This document shows, one piece after another, positions 1 to 6,273 of a stretch of DNA of 9,804 nucleotides. Numbering within the stretch: position 1 is the first letter of the stretch; each line of letters starts with the position of its first letter. The notes under the pieces were generated by a model, which worked only from the letters and a program-made list of their open reading frames with translations, was not told where the DNA came from and searched no databases. Source of the stretch: Gemmatimonadales bacterium (lineage in GTDB: Bacteria > Gemmatimonadota > Gemmatimonadetes > Gemmatimonadales > GWC2-71-9); NCBI GenBank assembly GCA_004525055.1, contig SPDF01000042.1, forward strand, positions 1 through 9,804. Reading direction: 5' to 3'. Both the position numbers and the translations under genes were made by a program.

Positions 1-962
1 CTGGCACCGCCCGCGATGCGGAGCTGTTCCTTGACCAGGTCGAAGCTGGTCACCATTTCCGTAACCGGATGCTCCACCTGAATTCGGGTATTCATTTCCA
101 TGAAGTAGAAGCTGCCGTCCTCGTCGAGCAGGAACTCGATGGTGCCTGCGCCGACATAGCTGATCGCCGAGGCCAGCTGGACCGCCGCCTTCCCCATTTG
201 ACCACGCAACTCCTCCGTCAACGCCGGGCTCGGGCTCTCCTCGATCAGCTTCTGGTGTCGCCGCTGCACGGAACAGTCGCGTTCCCCGAGGTGCACCACG
301 TTGCCGTGACTGTCGCCCATGACCTGGATCTCGACATGCCGGGGCCGCGAGAGGTATTTCTCGACGTACACGGCGCCGTTCCCGAACGCGGAGAGCGCCT
401 CGTTCTGGGCCAGCGAGAACGACTGCGCAAACTGCTCGGCATCGAGTGCAATGCGCATCCCTTTCCCGCCGCCTCCCGCCGTGGCCTTGATGATCACGGG
501 GAAGCCAATCTCCTCCGCGGCCGCCAGCGCCTCCTCGGCGTCCTCGATGGTGCCCGGCGACCCGGGGACGGTCGGAACTCCCGCTTCCTTGGCCAGCCGG
601 CGCGCGGTGGCCTTGTCGCCCATCTGGCGAATCTGGTCACCGGTCGGGCCCACGAAGGTGAGGTTGGAGGCGCGGCAGATGTCCGCGAACTCCGCGCTCT
701 CGGCCAGGAAACCGTAGCCCGGGTGGATGGCGTCCGCTCCGGTGATTTCCGCCGCTGCGATCAGGTTGGGGATGCGAAGGTAGGAGAGCCGGCTGGGAGG
801 CGGGCCGATGCAGACGTCGTCGTCCGCAAACCGGACGTGGAGCGACTCCCGGTCGGCCTCGCTGTAGACCGCCACCGTGGCGATGCCCAGCTCCCGGCAG
901 GCGCGGATGATCCGGAGTGCGATTTCCCCTCGATTGGCGACGAGCACCTTCGTGATCGTCAC
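1..962 (-). CDS. accC: Biotin carboxylase subunit of acetyl-CoA carboxylase (3' end missing)
   Basis: This gene encodes the ATP-grasp enzyme that carboxylates biotin on AccB using bicarbonate and ATP, the first half-reaction of acetyl-CoA carboxylase in the cytoplasm. The first 320 residues are in the window; the family is about 450 long, so the C-terminal part lies beyond the left edge. Visible features are the N-terminal KVLVANRGEIALR (5-17), HPGYGFLAE (80-88), K117, the glycine-rich ATP loop KATAGGGGKGMR (159-170), HVEIQVMGD (209-217), and the metal and biotin site residues E276, E289, N291, R293 and E296 in MEMNTRIQVEHP. The start is GTG at 962-960, sharing GTGA with the pilT stop (a 4-base overlap), and the protein begins directly at the conserved N-terminus, so translation is probably coupled to pilT. 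An isolated biotin carboxylase subunit rather than a pyruvate carboxylase fits the separate accB upstream, but without the C-terminus a longer fusion cannot be excluded. Confidence 0.95.
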   Translation of the reverse strand, partial: MTITKVLVANRGEIALRIIRACRELGIATVAVYSEADRESLHVRFADDDVCIGPPPSRLSYLRIPNLIAAAEITGADAIHPGYGFLAESAEFADICRASNLTFVGPTGDQIRQMGDKATARRLAKEAGVPTVPGSPGTIEDAEEALAAAEEIGFPVIIKATAGGGGKGMRIALDAEQFAQSFSLAQNEALSAFGNGAVYVEKYLSRPRHVEIQVMGDSHGNVVHLGERDCSVQRRHQKLIEESPSPALTEELRGQMGKAAVQLASAISYVGAGTIEFLLDEDGSFYFMEMNTRIQVEHPVTEMVTSFDLVKEQLRIAGGA

Positions 963-2125
963 GGAACGAAGCCTTGCGAGATGCCCCCGGCACCGCCCTT
1001 CGTGTCGTCGTCGAAGGTCTGGTCGGAGGCCGAACTGACGCCGGAGACCCGGAGCGCAAACTCGCTCGGGTTGCTGCTGTAGAAGAGCGCGCTCTCGTAC
1101 GAGATGACGCCGTCCCGATACCATTTCATCAGCGACTGGTCGAACGACTGCATCCCGTAGGAGACGGTGCCCTCCGCGATGAGATCGGGAATGTTCAGCG
1201 CCTTTTCGATGTCGCGGATGTTGTCGGCGACCGCCGCGGTGTTGATGAGCACCTCCGCCGCCGGCACCCGTCCGCTGCCGTCCTTCTTGGGGACCAGCCG
1301 GAGGCAGATGACGGCCTGGAGGGCGGTGGACAGGAGCGACCGAATCTCCTGGTGCTGGTGCGGCGGGTAGAACGAGATGACCCGGTTGATGGTCTGGGTC
1401 GCGTCGGTCGTGTGCAGGGTCGAAAACACGAGGTGCCCGGTGTCGGCCGCCTTGAGCGCCGTATCCAGCGTCTCGGCATCCCGGATTTCACCGATGAGGA
1501 TGACGTCCGGGTCCTGCCGCAGGACATGCCGGAGCGCGGCGCCGAACGTCAGCGTGTCGCTCCCGACCTCGCGCTGGGAGATATTGGCCATCTGGTCCCG
1601 GTGCAGGAACTCGATCGGGTCCTCGATGGTGATCACGTTTACGCGACGGTTCTGGTTGACGTGGTTGATCATCGCGGCGAGCGCGGTGGACTTGCCGGAG
1701 CCGGTGATGCCGGTGACGAGGATCAAGCCGCGGGGCCGTGACGAAATTTCCTCAAGGACCGCCGGGAGCTTCAGCTCCCGGATGTTCTTGACCTCGTAGG
1801 GGATCGCGCGAAAGGCGAAGGCGAGTGTGCCCCGCTGCTGGTAGATGTTCGTCCGGAACCGACCGACGCCGGGCACACCGATGGCGAAGTCCGCCTCCTT
1901 CTTCTCCGCGAACTCCTTGACCTGGCGCGGTGTCATGATCTGTTCCGCAAGCGCCTTGAGGTCCTCGGGGCGCAACGGCGGAAAATCGAGGCCGGCCAGT
2001 TCGCCATTGACCCGGACGGTCGGCGGGCGCCCCACCTTCAGCAGGAGGTCCGAGCCGTTCTGACGGACCATATCGGCGATGGCCCGCTTGAAGTTGAACG
2101 GAATCGCTGCGGGCGCGTCAGCCAT
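959..2125 (-). CDS. pilT: PilT/PilU-type type IV pilus retraction ATPase
   Basis: This is a 388-residue hexameric secretion-superfamily ATPase of the kind that depolymerises type IV pili at the inner-membrane base and powers twitching motility, DNA uptake or surface sensing. The N-terminal PAS-like half (about 10-110, with SDLLLKVGRPPTVRVNGEL) is followed by the RecA-like core: Walker A GITGSGKST (139-147), Asp box ITIEDPIEF (165-173), Walker B DVILIGEIRD (207-216) and His box TGHLVFSTLHT (229-239). C-terminal MQSFDQSL (325-332) and SNPSEFALRVSGV (360-372) match the family. An acidic, glycine-rich tail (about 373-388) follows. Length is slightly above the usual 345-380. The ATG at 2125 lies 8 bases inside the accB end; an upstream in-frame extension would lie wholly within accB and adds nothing conserved. 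The gene is sandwiched between accB and accC with overlaps at both ends, and no other pilus assembly gene is visible. PilT versus PilU cannot be settled by eye. Confidence 0.93.
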   Translation of the reverse strand: MADAPAAIPFNFKRAIADMVRQNGSDLLLKVGRPPTVRVNGELAGLDFPPLRPEDLKALAEQIMTPRQVKEFAEKKEADFAIGVPGVGRFRTNIYQQRGTLAFAFRAIPYEVKNIRELKLPAVLEEISSRPRGLILVTGITGSGKSTALAAMINHVNQNRRVNVITIEDPIEFLHRDQMANISQREVGSDTLTFGAALRHVLRQDPDVILIGEIRDAETLDTALKAADTGHLVFSTLHTTDATQTINRVISFYPPHQHQEIRSLLSTALQAVICLRLVPKKDGSGRVPAAEVLINTAAVADNIRDIEKALNIPDLIAEGTVSYGMQSFDQSLMKWYRDGVISYESALFYSSNPSEFALRVSGVSSASDQTFDDDTKGGAGGISQGFVP

Positions 2126-2660
2126 TGGGATCGACCCGGTAGAGGGCCTGTCCGAACTCGACGGGTTGGGTGTCCTCCACGAGGATTTCGCGGACGACTC
2201 CGGTGACTTCGGCCTCGATCTCATTCATGATTTTCATCGCCTCGATGATGCAGACGGTTTGCCCTGCGGTCACACGGCTGCCGACCTTGACGTACGCGTC
2301 AGCACCTGGCTCCGGTGCCTTGTAAAACGTGCCGACCATCGGTGACTTGATCTCCTTCAGGGTGCTCGCGGCGGGTGCCGGAGCGGCAGCCGGGGCCGCC
2401 GCCGCGCTGGCGGCCGGCGCGGGAGCCATCAGCGGTGGAGGGATCATCATCGGCGTTGAGGAGTACGCCGGAGCGACACCATGGTTGGTGCGGGTGATGA
2501 CCACGCCCGTGCCGAAGAAGCCCGTGACTTCAATCGAGCCCAGCTCAGGGTCGTCCCGGAGCAACTGGGCCAGCTTCTTCACATCTTTCAGCTCGATGGA
2601 CTTGATCCCCGGCATCTTCTGGAGCAGCTGAGCCAGCTGCTTCATTTCGTCGGCGTTCAC
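2118..2660 (-). CDS. accB: Biotin carboxyl carrier protein of acetyl-CoA carboxylase
   Basis: AccB carries the covalently bound biotin that shuttles carboxylate from AccC to the carboxyltransferase during malonyl-CoA synthesis. The 180-residue product has an N-terminal helical segment, an Ala/Pro linker (about 73-99), and a C-terminal biotinyl domain beginning KSPMVGTFY (105-113). The biotinylation motif is EAMKIMNEI (140-148), with K143 as the expected acceptor lysine, and the thumb sequence APEPGADAYVKVG (115-127) supports the acetyl-CoA carboxylase type. The start is GTG at 2660-2658, chosen because a strong Shine-Dalgarno lies six bases upstream. The family is usually about 150-165 residues. 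The excess is explained by an internal repeat near the N-terminus: residues 6-24 resemble residues 27-45. The stop overlaps the pilT start by 8 bases. The 36-base gap from the upstream peptidase contains the ribosome site and no obvious terminator. Confidence 0.95.
   Translation of the reverse strand: MNADEMKQLAQLLQKMPGIKSIELKDVKKLAQLLRDDPELGSIEVTGFFGTGVVITRTNHGVAPAYSSTPMMIPPPLMAPAPAASAAAAPAAAPAPAASTLKEIKSPMVGTFYKAPEPGADAYVKVGSRVTAGQTVCIIEAMKIMNEIEAEVTGVVREILVEDTQPVEFGQALYRVDPNG
2526..2645 (-). repeat. Imperfect tandem duplication inside the accB 5' end
   Basis: Two 57-base units encode residues 6-24 (MKQLAQLLQKMPGIKSIEL) and residues 27-45 (VKKLAQLLRDDPELGSIEV), offset by 63 bases. Hand alignment gives 10 of 19 identical residues and about 35 of 57 identical bases. 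The second unit runs on into the segment that corresponds to the normal AccB N-terminus, so the first copy appears to be the extra one. Similarity of amphipathic helices could give part of this by convergence. Confidence 0.6.
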
Positions 2661-2666
2661 GAGCGT

Positions 2667-2675
2667 CCCTCCTCC
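2667..2675 (-). promoter_or_regulatory. Strong ribosome binding site of accB
   Basis: Read on the minus strand, GGAGGAGGG lies six bases before the GTG at 2660. It is among the best Shine-Dalgarno sequences in the left operon. It decides in favour of the long AccB start over an internal GTG at 2582-2580 (residue 27), which has no comparable site. Confidence 0.75.
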
Positions 2676-2696
2676 GGCGCAGGCCCCAGCCCGCAG

Positions 2697-3782
2697 TTAG
2701 ACCAGCTCAACCAGATCGGTCAGTCCGTCCGATAGCGCGCGCGGTCCTTCCGCCGCCAGGACGATATCGTCTTCCAATCGCACTCCACCCCACCCGGGAA
2801 GATAGATCCCCGGCTCAATCGTGACCACCGCGCCCACTGGCAGGACCGATGTCGCGGTGGTGCTCAGCCGTGGCGCCTCATGAACCTCCAGCCCAAGCCC
2901 GTGGCCGAGCGAATGTCCAAACGCATCCGCGAGCCCCCGCGACGCCAGGAAATCCCGGGCGAGCGCGTCGGCCTCGCGCCCCGTCATCCCAGCCCGGATG
3001 TCCTGCCGGGCCCGCAGCTGTGCCGCATGCACCGCCTCGTACACCGTGCGCTGCCTGTCGTCTGCCCGTCCTCCCACGATCACCGTCCGGGTCAGGTCGG
3101 CGCAGTAGCCGTCCACCTGGGCCCCAAAGTCGATCAGCAGAAACTCCCCGGCCTCAATGGCCCGGTCGGTGGTATGGGCGTGCGGCAGGGCGGAGCGCGG
3201 ACCGGATGCCACGATGGTCTGAAACGGGTGCCATTCACTGCCGCGCCGACGGAGTGCCGCCTCCAGCCGACTCGCCACGAGCAGTTCCGATTGACCCGGC
3301 CGAATCGTCGGAAGGATTTCGGCCAGCGCCGAGGACGCCAAGGCCGCAGCTGCCTCAATCGCCGCCACTTCCTCCGGCACCTTGACGGTGCGCAGGCCCT
3401 CCACCAACTCGCCGACCGGCGTCGTCCGCCTCGCGCATTTCTTCAATCGTCCGGCGTCCCTGACCGTCAGGGTATGCGCCTCAAATCCGACGGTATCGTC
3501 AGGACGGTCGGCACAGTACCGCTTGAGGCGGTCCCAAACGCTGGCGGAGTCGATCTCGACCGTGGCGGTCTCACTGACCTCTGCCGGAGCCTGCGTCGCG
3601 TACCGGAAATCAGTGAAGAGCACCGCGTCATCGTGGCGGAGCAGAAGCAGGGCCGCAGACCCCGTGAACCCCGTGAGATATCGGATATTGGGAAGGTGCG
3701 TCACCAATAGCGCCCCGAGGCCCTCCGACGTCAGCAACGCCCGCACCGCCGCCTGGCGTTCCTCCCGCCGGTCAGCCCGCAC
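2697..3782 (-). CDS. M24-family Xaa-Pro aminopeptidase
   Basis: This gene encodes a dinuclear-metal aminopeptidase that removes the N-terminal residue before a proline, probably for cytoplasmic peptide turnover. Counting 361 residues from the chosen start, the creatinase-like N-terminal domain (LPNIRYLTGFTGS, 30-42) precedes a pita-bread catalytic domain (about 135-361). All five expected metal ligands are visible: D218 in LLIDFG, D229 in CADLTRT, H294 in GHSLGHGLG, E323 in TIEPGIY and E337 in VRLEDD; H201 and H203 (PHAH) fit the substrate site. The start is uncertain. GTG at 3782-3780 gives a family-like N-terminus and overlaps the end of aroQ by 11 bases; an ATG at 3812 would extend the protein by ten residues lying within aroQ. 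The neighbourhood aroQ-peptidase-accB-accC is the standard one for this gene (papA/pepQ/ypdF-like). Family assignment is secure; exact specificity (Xaa-Pro aminopeptidase versus prolidase) is inferred. Confidence 0.9.
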   Translation of the reverse strand: MRADRREERQAAVRALLTSEGLGALLVTHLPNIRYLTGFTGSAALLLLRHDDAVLFTDFRYATQAPAEVSETATVEIDSASVWDRLKRYCADRPDDTVGFEAHTLTVRDAGRLKKCARRTTPVGELVEGLRTVKVPEEVAAIEAAAALASSALAEILPTIRPGQSELLVASRLEAALRRRGSEWHPFQTIVASGPRSALPHAHTTDRAIEAGEFLLIDFGAQVDGYCADLTRTVIVGGRADDRQRTVYEAVHAAQLRARQDIRAGMTGREADALARDFLASRGLADAFGHSLGHGLGLEVHEAPRLSTTATSVLPVGAVVTIEPGIYLPGWGGVRLEDDIVLAAEGPRALSDGLTDLVELV

Positions 3783-4209
3783 GCAGGCGGTCCACGAGCG
3801 CTCGCAGGGCAACCGGATACCCGCGGGCCCCGAGTCCAGCGATCACCGCGACCGCGAGGTCGGCCAGGACGGTGTGCCTTCGTTCCGGCTCACGCCCGAA
3901 GATGTTGGTGAGATGCACTTCGACGAAGGGAACTTGCACCGCGAGGAAGGCGTCGCGCAACGCGAGGCTGGTGTGCCCGAAGGCGGCGGGGTTGATGACC
4001 GCGCCGTCAACCCGACCACGCAGGACCTGGACCGCATCGACCAAGGCTCCCTCGTGGTTGGTCTGCAGCCACTCGACCTCGACCTCGAGAAGAGCGCCCT
4101 CCTGCCGCACCATCGCCTCGATGTCCCCTAAGGTGTGTTGCCCGTATAGGTCAGGCTCGCGCACGCCGAGGAGATTGAGGTTGGGGCCGTTGAGGACGGC
4201 GACCCGCAT
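3772..4209 (-). CDS. aroQ: Type II 3-dehydroquinate dehydratase
   Basis: AroQ converts 3-dehydroquinate to 3-dehydroshikimate, step three of the shikimate route to aromatic amino acids and chorismate-derived quinones. The 145-residue length is typical of the small dodecameric type II enzyme. Motifs follow the family in order: VLNGPNLNLLGVREPDLYG (5-23) with catalytic Y22, QTNHEG (49-54), INPAAFGHTSLALRDA (72-87) with N73 and H79, and EVHLTNIFGREPERRHT (97-113) with catalytic H99. The ATG at 4209 shares one base with the TGA of the TPR gene (TGATG), a configuration that favours reinitiation by the same ribosome. Its 3' end overlaps the peptidase start. All expected catalytic residues are present, so an active enzyme is likely. 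Confidence 0.96.
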   Translation of the reverse strand: MRVAVLNGPNLNLLGVREPDLYGQHTLGDIEAMVRQEGALLEVEVEWLQTNHEGALVDAVQVLRGRVDGAVINPAAFGHTSLALRDAFLAVQVPFVEVHLTNIFGREPERRHTVLADLAVAVIAGLGARGYPVALRALVDRLRAG

Positions 4210-6110
4210 CAGCGCTTCAGGCTCTGGAGCCAGGAGTGGAATTGGTCGAGGTCGTCTTCGTCATCGGACGCCCTGGTGGCGCGGACCGACCCCGACGAGG
4301 TGCGCCCGGTCGGCACCCCCTCGCCTCCGCCGAAGAAATCATCGAAGGAAAAGCCACCGGCGCTCTCCCCCTTCTCATCCGTCGCGGTGTTCTCGGCCGG
4401 GGGAACCGGTGAGGGATCCTCACCGAAAATCGCTCCGAGCGAAACCCGATCAATCGCAGGACGAGTCGGCGCGCCCGAGGCTACCGCCTCCTCGTCCCCC
4501 TCCGTGTCACCGCCACCGTTCGCTGGGAGTTCCGGCGCCGGAGGGGGCTCGGGGAGATCTACCGCCTCCGGTCGAGCACCGAGCATGGCACCGAGGAACG
4601 ATGCCACGGCCTTCCCGCCGGTGACCGAAGCGGCGTAGGAAGGCTCGGCATCCTCGAGGACCTGTGCCGCAAGGACACCCTCGAGTTCCTGGATGCGGAG
4701 CCGCAGCCGCTCGTTGTCCGGATTACGGTCGTACAGGATGCGGTAGACGCCGAGCGCCTCGCTGGGGTGTCCCTGCACGGCGTACAGTTCGGCCATGCTC
4801 TCGGTCACCATCAGGACGGGCGGCTCCGCCTCGGCGGCAGCCGCGGTGTCCTCATCCTCCGGCTCGACGAGGTCTTCATCGACGGGGGCGATCCCCTCGA
4901 TGGCGGAGTCGAAGCTGTCCGGTGCGTGGGCTCCAGTGTGGGTCGGCTCGGTGGGGTGGAACTCCTGCGCCTCGCCGACATGCATGGCCCACTCGAATGG
5001 GGCTTCGTCCTCAACGGCATCCGTCGGGTCCACGTCATCGACCTCCTCCGACGCCACCACGGTTTCGGCGGTGTCCTCGGCATCGATCACAAGCTCCGCG
5101 GTGAGTTCGGCGGCCGGGGCCTCTTCGACGACATGCTCCTCGACAACAACCTCCGCCACAGCCTCGATCACGGCTTCGGCCTCGACCGGCTCCTCGATCT
5201 CGCTGTCGGCAGGTTCCAGCGTAGACGCTGGCTCTGGCTCGACGGCAGGCACGGGCCCCGATTCTGACGTTGCGCCCGGCACCTCGTCCTCGGGGACGTC
5301 CTCGTTCCCGGCGTCCTCCACCGGTGTCGTGAGTGTATGCTCCAGCAGGGACTCAGAGTCGTTGGCGACCTGGTACTCCGCACCGGACATGCTCGTGAGT
5401 ACGATCTCCTCCTCGCGCTCGAGCACAAATTCCTCATACTCGGCGGCGCCCGAGCTCTCCGCCAACTCCGCCGACTCGAATCCGTCGAGTGGCGCAACAT
5501 CATCCGTGGTCGGGGGTTCCTCCAGCAGCGACTCGCCGTGCGCGGGCGGCTCGATCGCGTCGGCGGAGGTCGGCTCCACCCACGACGAGATCGAGGCTTC
5601 GGCCATTACCTCAGGTGGTTCCCAGAGCGCGGTCGGTTCGAGAACCACCTCGACAGGCGGCGTCTCTGTGTCTGCGGCGTCGGCGGGCGGGGACGATGAT
5701 GCGGAAACCGGGAGGGCCCCGATCCGCGCGAGTTGCTCCCGTGCCTCGTCGTTGCTCCGGTCCACGTCGAGCAGGTAGGTCAGGAAGCTGATGGCCTCGT
5801 CGTTGCGCCCCTGCCGTTCCATGATGTCGGCCAGTGATCTTAGCGCGATGACGTTTTCGTTGTCGAGATCAAGGACGCGCGAAAACGCGGCCTCGGCGCC
5901 GTTGTCGTCGCCCAGGTCGAGGTGGCATCGCCCGAGGATCACGCTACCGGGGATGTAGTCTGGATTGAGCTCGAGCCCGACCCGGATGACCTCGAGCGCA
6001 CGCTCGACATCATCGTTCTTTCGGAGGGCGTCGGCGAAGGGGGCGGCAAAGCGCCGCGGGTTCTCCGCGAATTGACGCTCGAGTTTTTCCATCTCGCGAG
6101 AGTAGGCCAT
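4209..6110 (-). CDS. Large acidic tetratricopeptide-repeat protein, function unknown
   Basis: The 633-residue product has no signal peptide or membrane segment, so it is probably cytoplasmic. Residues about 20-128 form roughly three TPR-like helix pairs (for example ERALEVIRVGLELNPDYIPG and NEDEA-like NDEAISFLTYLLDVDR). Residues about 135-430 are a low-complexity stretch dominated by Glu, Asp, Ala, Val and Pro, expected to be disordered and strongly acidic. A single TPR-like unit follows (MAELYAVQGHPSEALGVYRI, 439-458), with an Ala/Leu-rich helix, then a Pro/Gly-rich tail with two short aromatic motifs, VSLGAIFGED (556-565) and FSFDDFFGGG (587-596). The protein ends in a DxxxFHSWLQSLKR helix. 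It is the first gene of the aroQ-acc-pilT operon and has its own promoter-like sequence upstream. The ATG at 6110 is preceded by GGGACGGGA, a weak ribosome site; ATG at residue 7 is an alternative. I do not recognise an orthologue with a known role. A scaffold role is inferred only from the TPR-acidic-TPR layout. Confidence 0.85.
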   Translation of the reverse strand: MAYSREMEKLERQFAENPRRFAAPFADALRKNDDVERALEVIRVGLELNPDYIPGSVILGRCHLDLGDDNGAEAAFSRVLDLDNENVIALRSLADIMERQGRNDEAISFLTYLLDVDRSNDEAREQLARIGALPVSASSSPPADAADTETPPVEVVLEPTALWEPPEVMAEASISSWVEPTSADAIEPPAHGESLLEEPPTTDDVAPLDGFESAELAESSGAAEYEEFVLEREEEIVLTSMSGAEYQVANDSESLLEHTLTTPVEDAGNEDVPEDEVPGATSESGPVPAVEPEPASTLEPADSEIEEPVEAEAVIEAVAEVVVEEHVVEEAPAAELTAELVIDAEDTAETVVASEEVDDVDPTDAVEDEAPFEWAMHVGEAQEFHPTEPTHTGAHAPDSFDSAIEGIAPVDEDLVEPEDEDTAAAAEAEPPVLMVTESMAELYAVQGHPSEALGVYRILYDRNPDNERLRLRIQELEGVLAAQVLEDAEPSYAASVTGGKAVASFLGAMLGARPEAVDLPEPPPAPELPANGGGDTEGDEEAVASGAPTRPAIDRVSLGAIFGEDPSPVPPAENTATDEKGESAGGFSFDDFFGGGEGVPTGRTSSGSVRATRASDDEDDLDQFHSWLQSLKR

Positions 6111-6151
6111 TCCCGTCCCTGAACGCGTAAGTTGTTGCGGGGATTGACTTC

Positions 6152-6180
6152 AGAGTAAGGTCTAAGCGCGGCGCTGTCAA
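6152..6180 (-). promoter_or_regulatory. Putative sigma70-type promoter for the TPR-aroQ-peptidase-acc operon
   Basis: On the minus strand a perfect TTGACA (-35, 6180-6175) is followed after exactly 17 bases by TACTCT (-10, 6157-6152). The -10 matches the consensus only moderately (3 of 6). A transcript starting near 6145 would have about 35 bases of leader before the ATG at 6110. Assigned by eye. Confidence 0.5.
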
Positions 6181-6229
6181 CCGCCGCCGGGGGGCCTTGG
6201 CTTGAGAATGTCCGTTGCCCCACTTAGAC
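6160..6229. repeat. Inverted repeat with CTTAGAC arms in the divergent control region
   Basis: GTCTAAG at 6160-6166 and CTTAGAC at 6223-6229 are exact reverse complements. The similarity extends outward to CTTAGAC(C)TTA if one extra base is allowed. One arm overlaps the proposed plus-strand -10; the other lies in the spacer of the minus-strand promoter. It could be an operator for a shared regulator or a chance match. Confidence 0.35.
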
Positions 6230-6230
6230 T
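6202..6230 (+). promoter_or_regulatory. Putative sigma70-type promoter for the PpiD-like gene
   Basis: TTGAGA (-35, 6202-6207; 5 of 6 matches to consensus) and TAGACT (-10, 6225-6230; 4 of 6) are separated by 17 bases. Transcription from about 6237 supports the ATG at 6274 as the true start and argues against the in-frame upstream TTG and ATG at 6202 and 6208. Its -35 lies 21 bases from the -35 of the opposite promoter. Confidence 0.45.
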
Positions 6231-6273
6231 TATCCCTCTTTTTCCACCGTGTCCGGAGCCGGGATCCCAACCC

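Noticed and set aside
69..1082. Plus-strand 337-codon open frame opposite accC and the end of pilT
   Set aside because: Antisense to accC with all its motifs; composition is Arg/Gly/Asp-rich with no recognisable domain, typical of a high-GC shadow frame.
974..1741. Plus-strand 255-codon frame opposite pilT
   Set aside because: Covers the strongly conserved ATPase core on the other strand and shows no domain of its own.
2126..2224. Longer pilT start extending 33 codons upstream
   Set aside because: The extension lies entirely in accB, encodes Ser/Arg-rich shadow sequence, and PilT homology begins right after ATG 2125.
2880..3710. Plus-strand 276-codon frame opposite the aminopeptidase
   Set aside because: Shadow of a gene with all five metal ligands; Arg/Pro-rich, no homology pattern.
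4800..5300. Repeated GA/GTC-rich segments as possible tandem repeats
   Set aside because: They come from Glu/Asp/Val/Ala codon runs in the acidic linker; I could not find a regular period.
4795..5778. Plus-strand 327-codon Ser/Ala/Gly-rich frame opposite the acidic region of the TPR gene
   Set aside because: Its serine richness mirrors the Glu/Asp/Ala codons of the opposite strand; no start signal, no domain. The minus-strand frame has clear TPR units and fits the operon.
6202..6273. Upstream starts (TTG 6202, ATG 6208) for the PpiD-like protein
   Set aside because: They add a Pro-rich stretch before the membrane anchor, unlike the family, and overlap the proposed promoter. Not fully excluded because the ribosome site before 6274 is weak.
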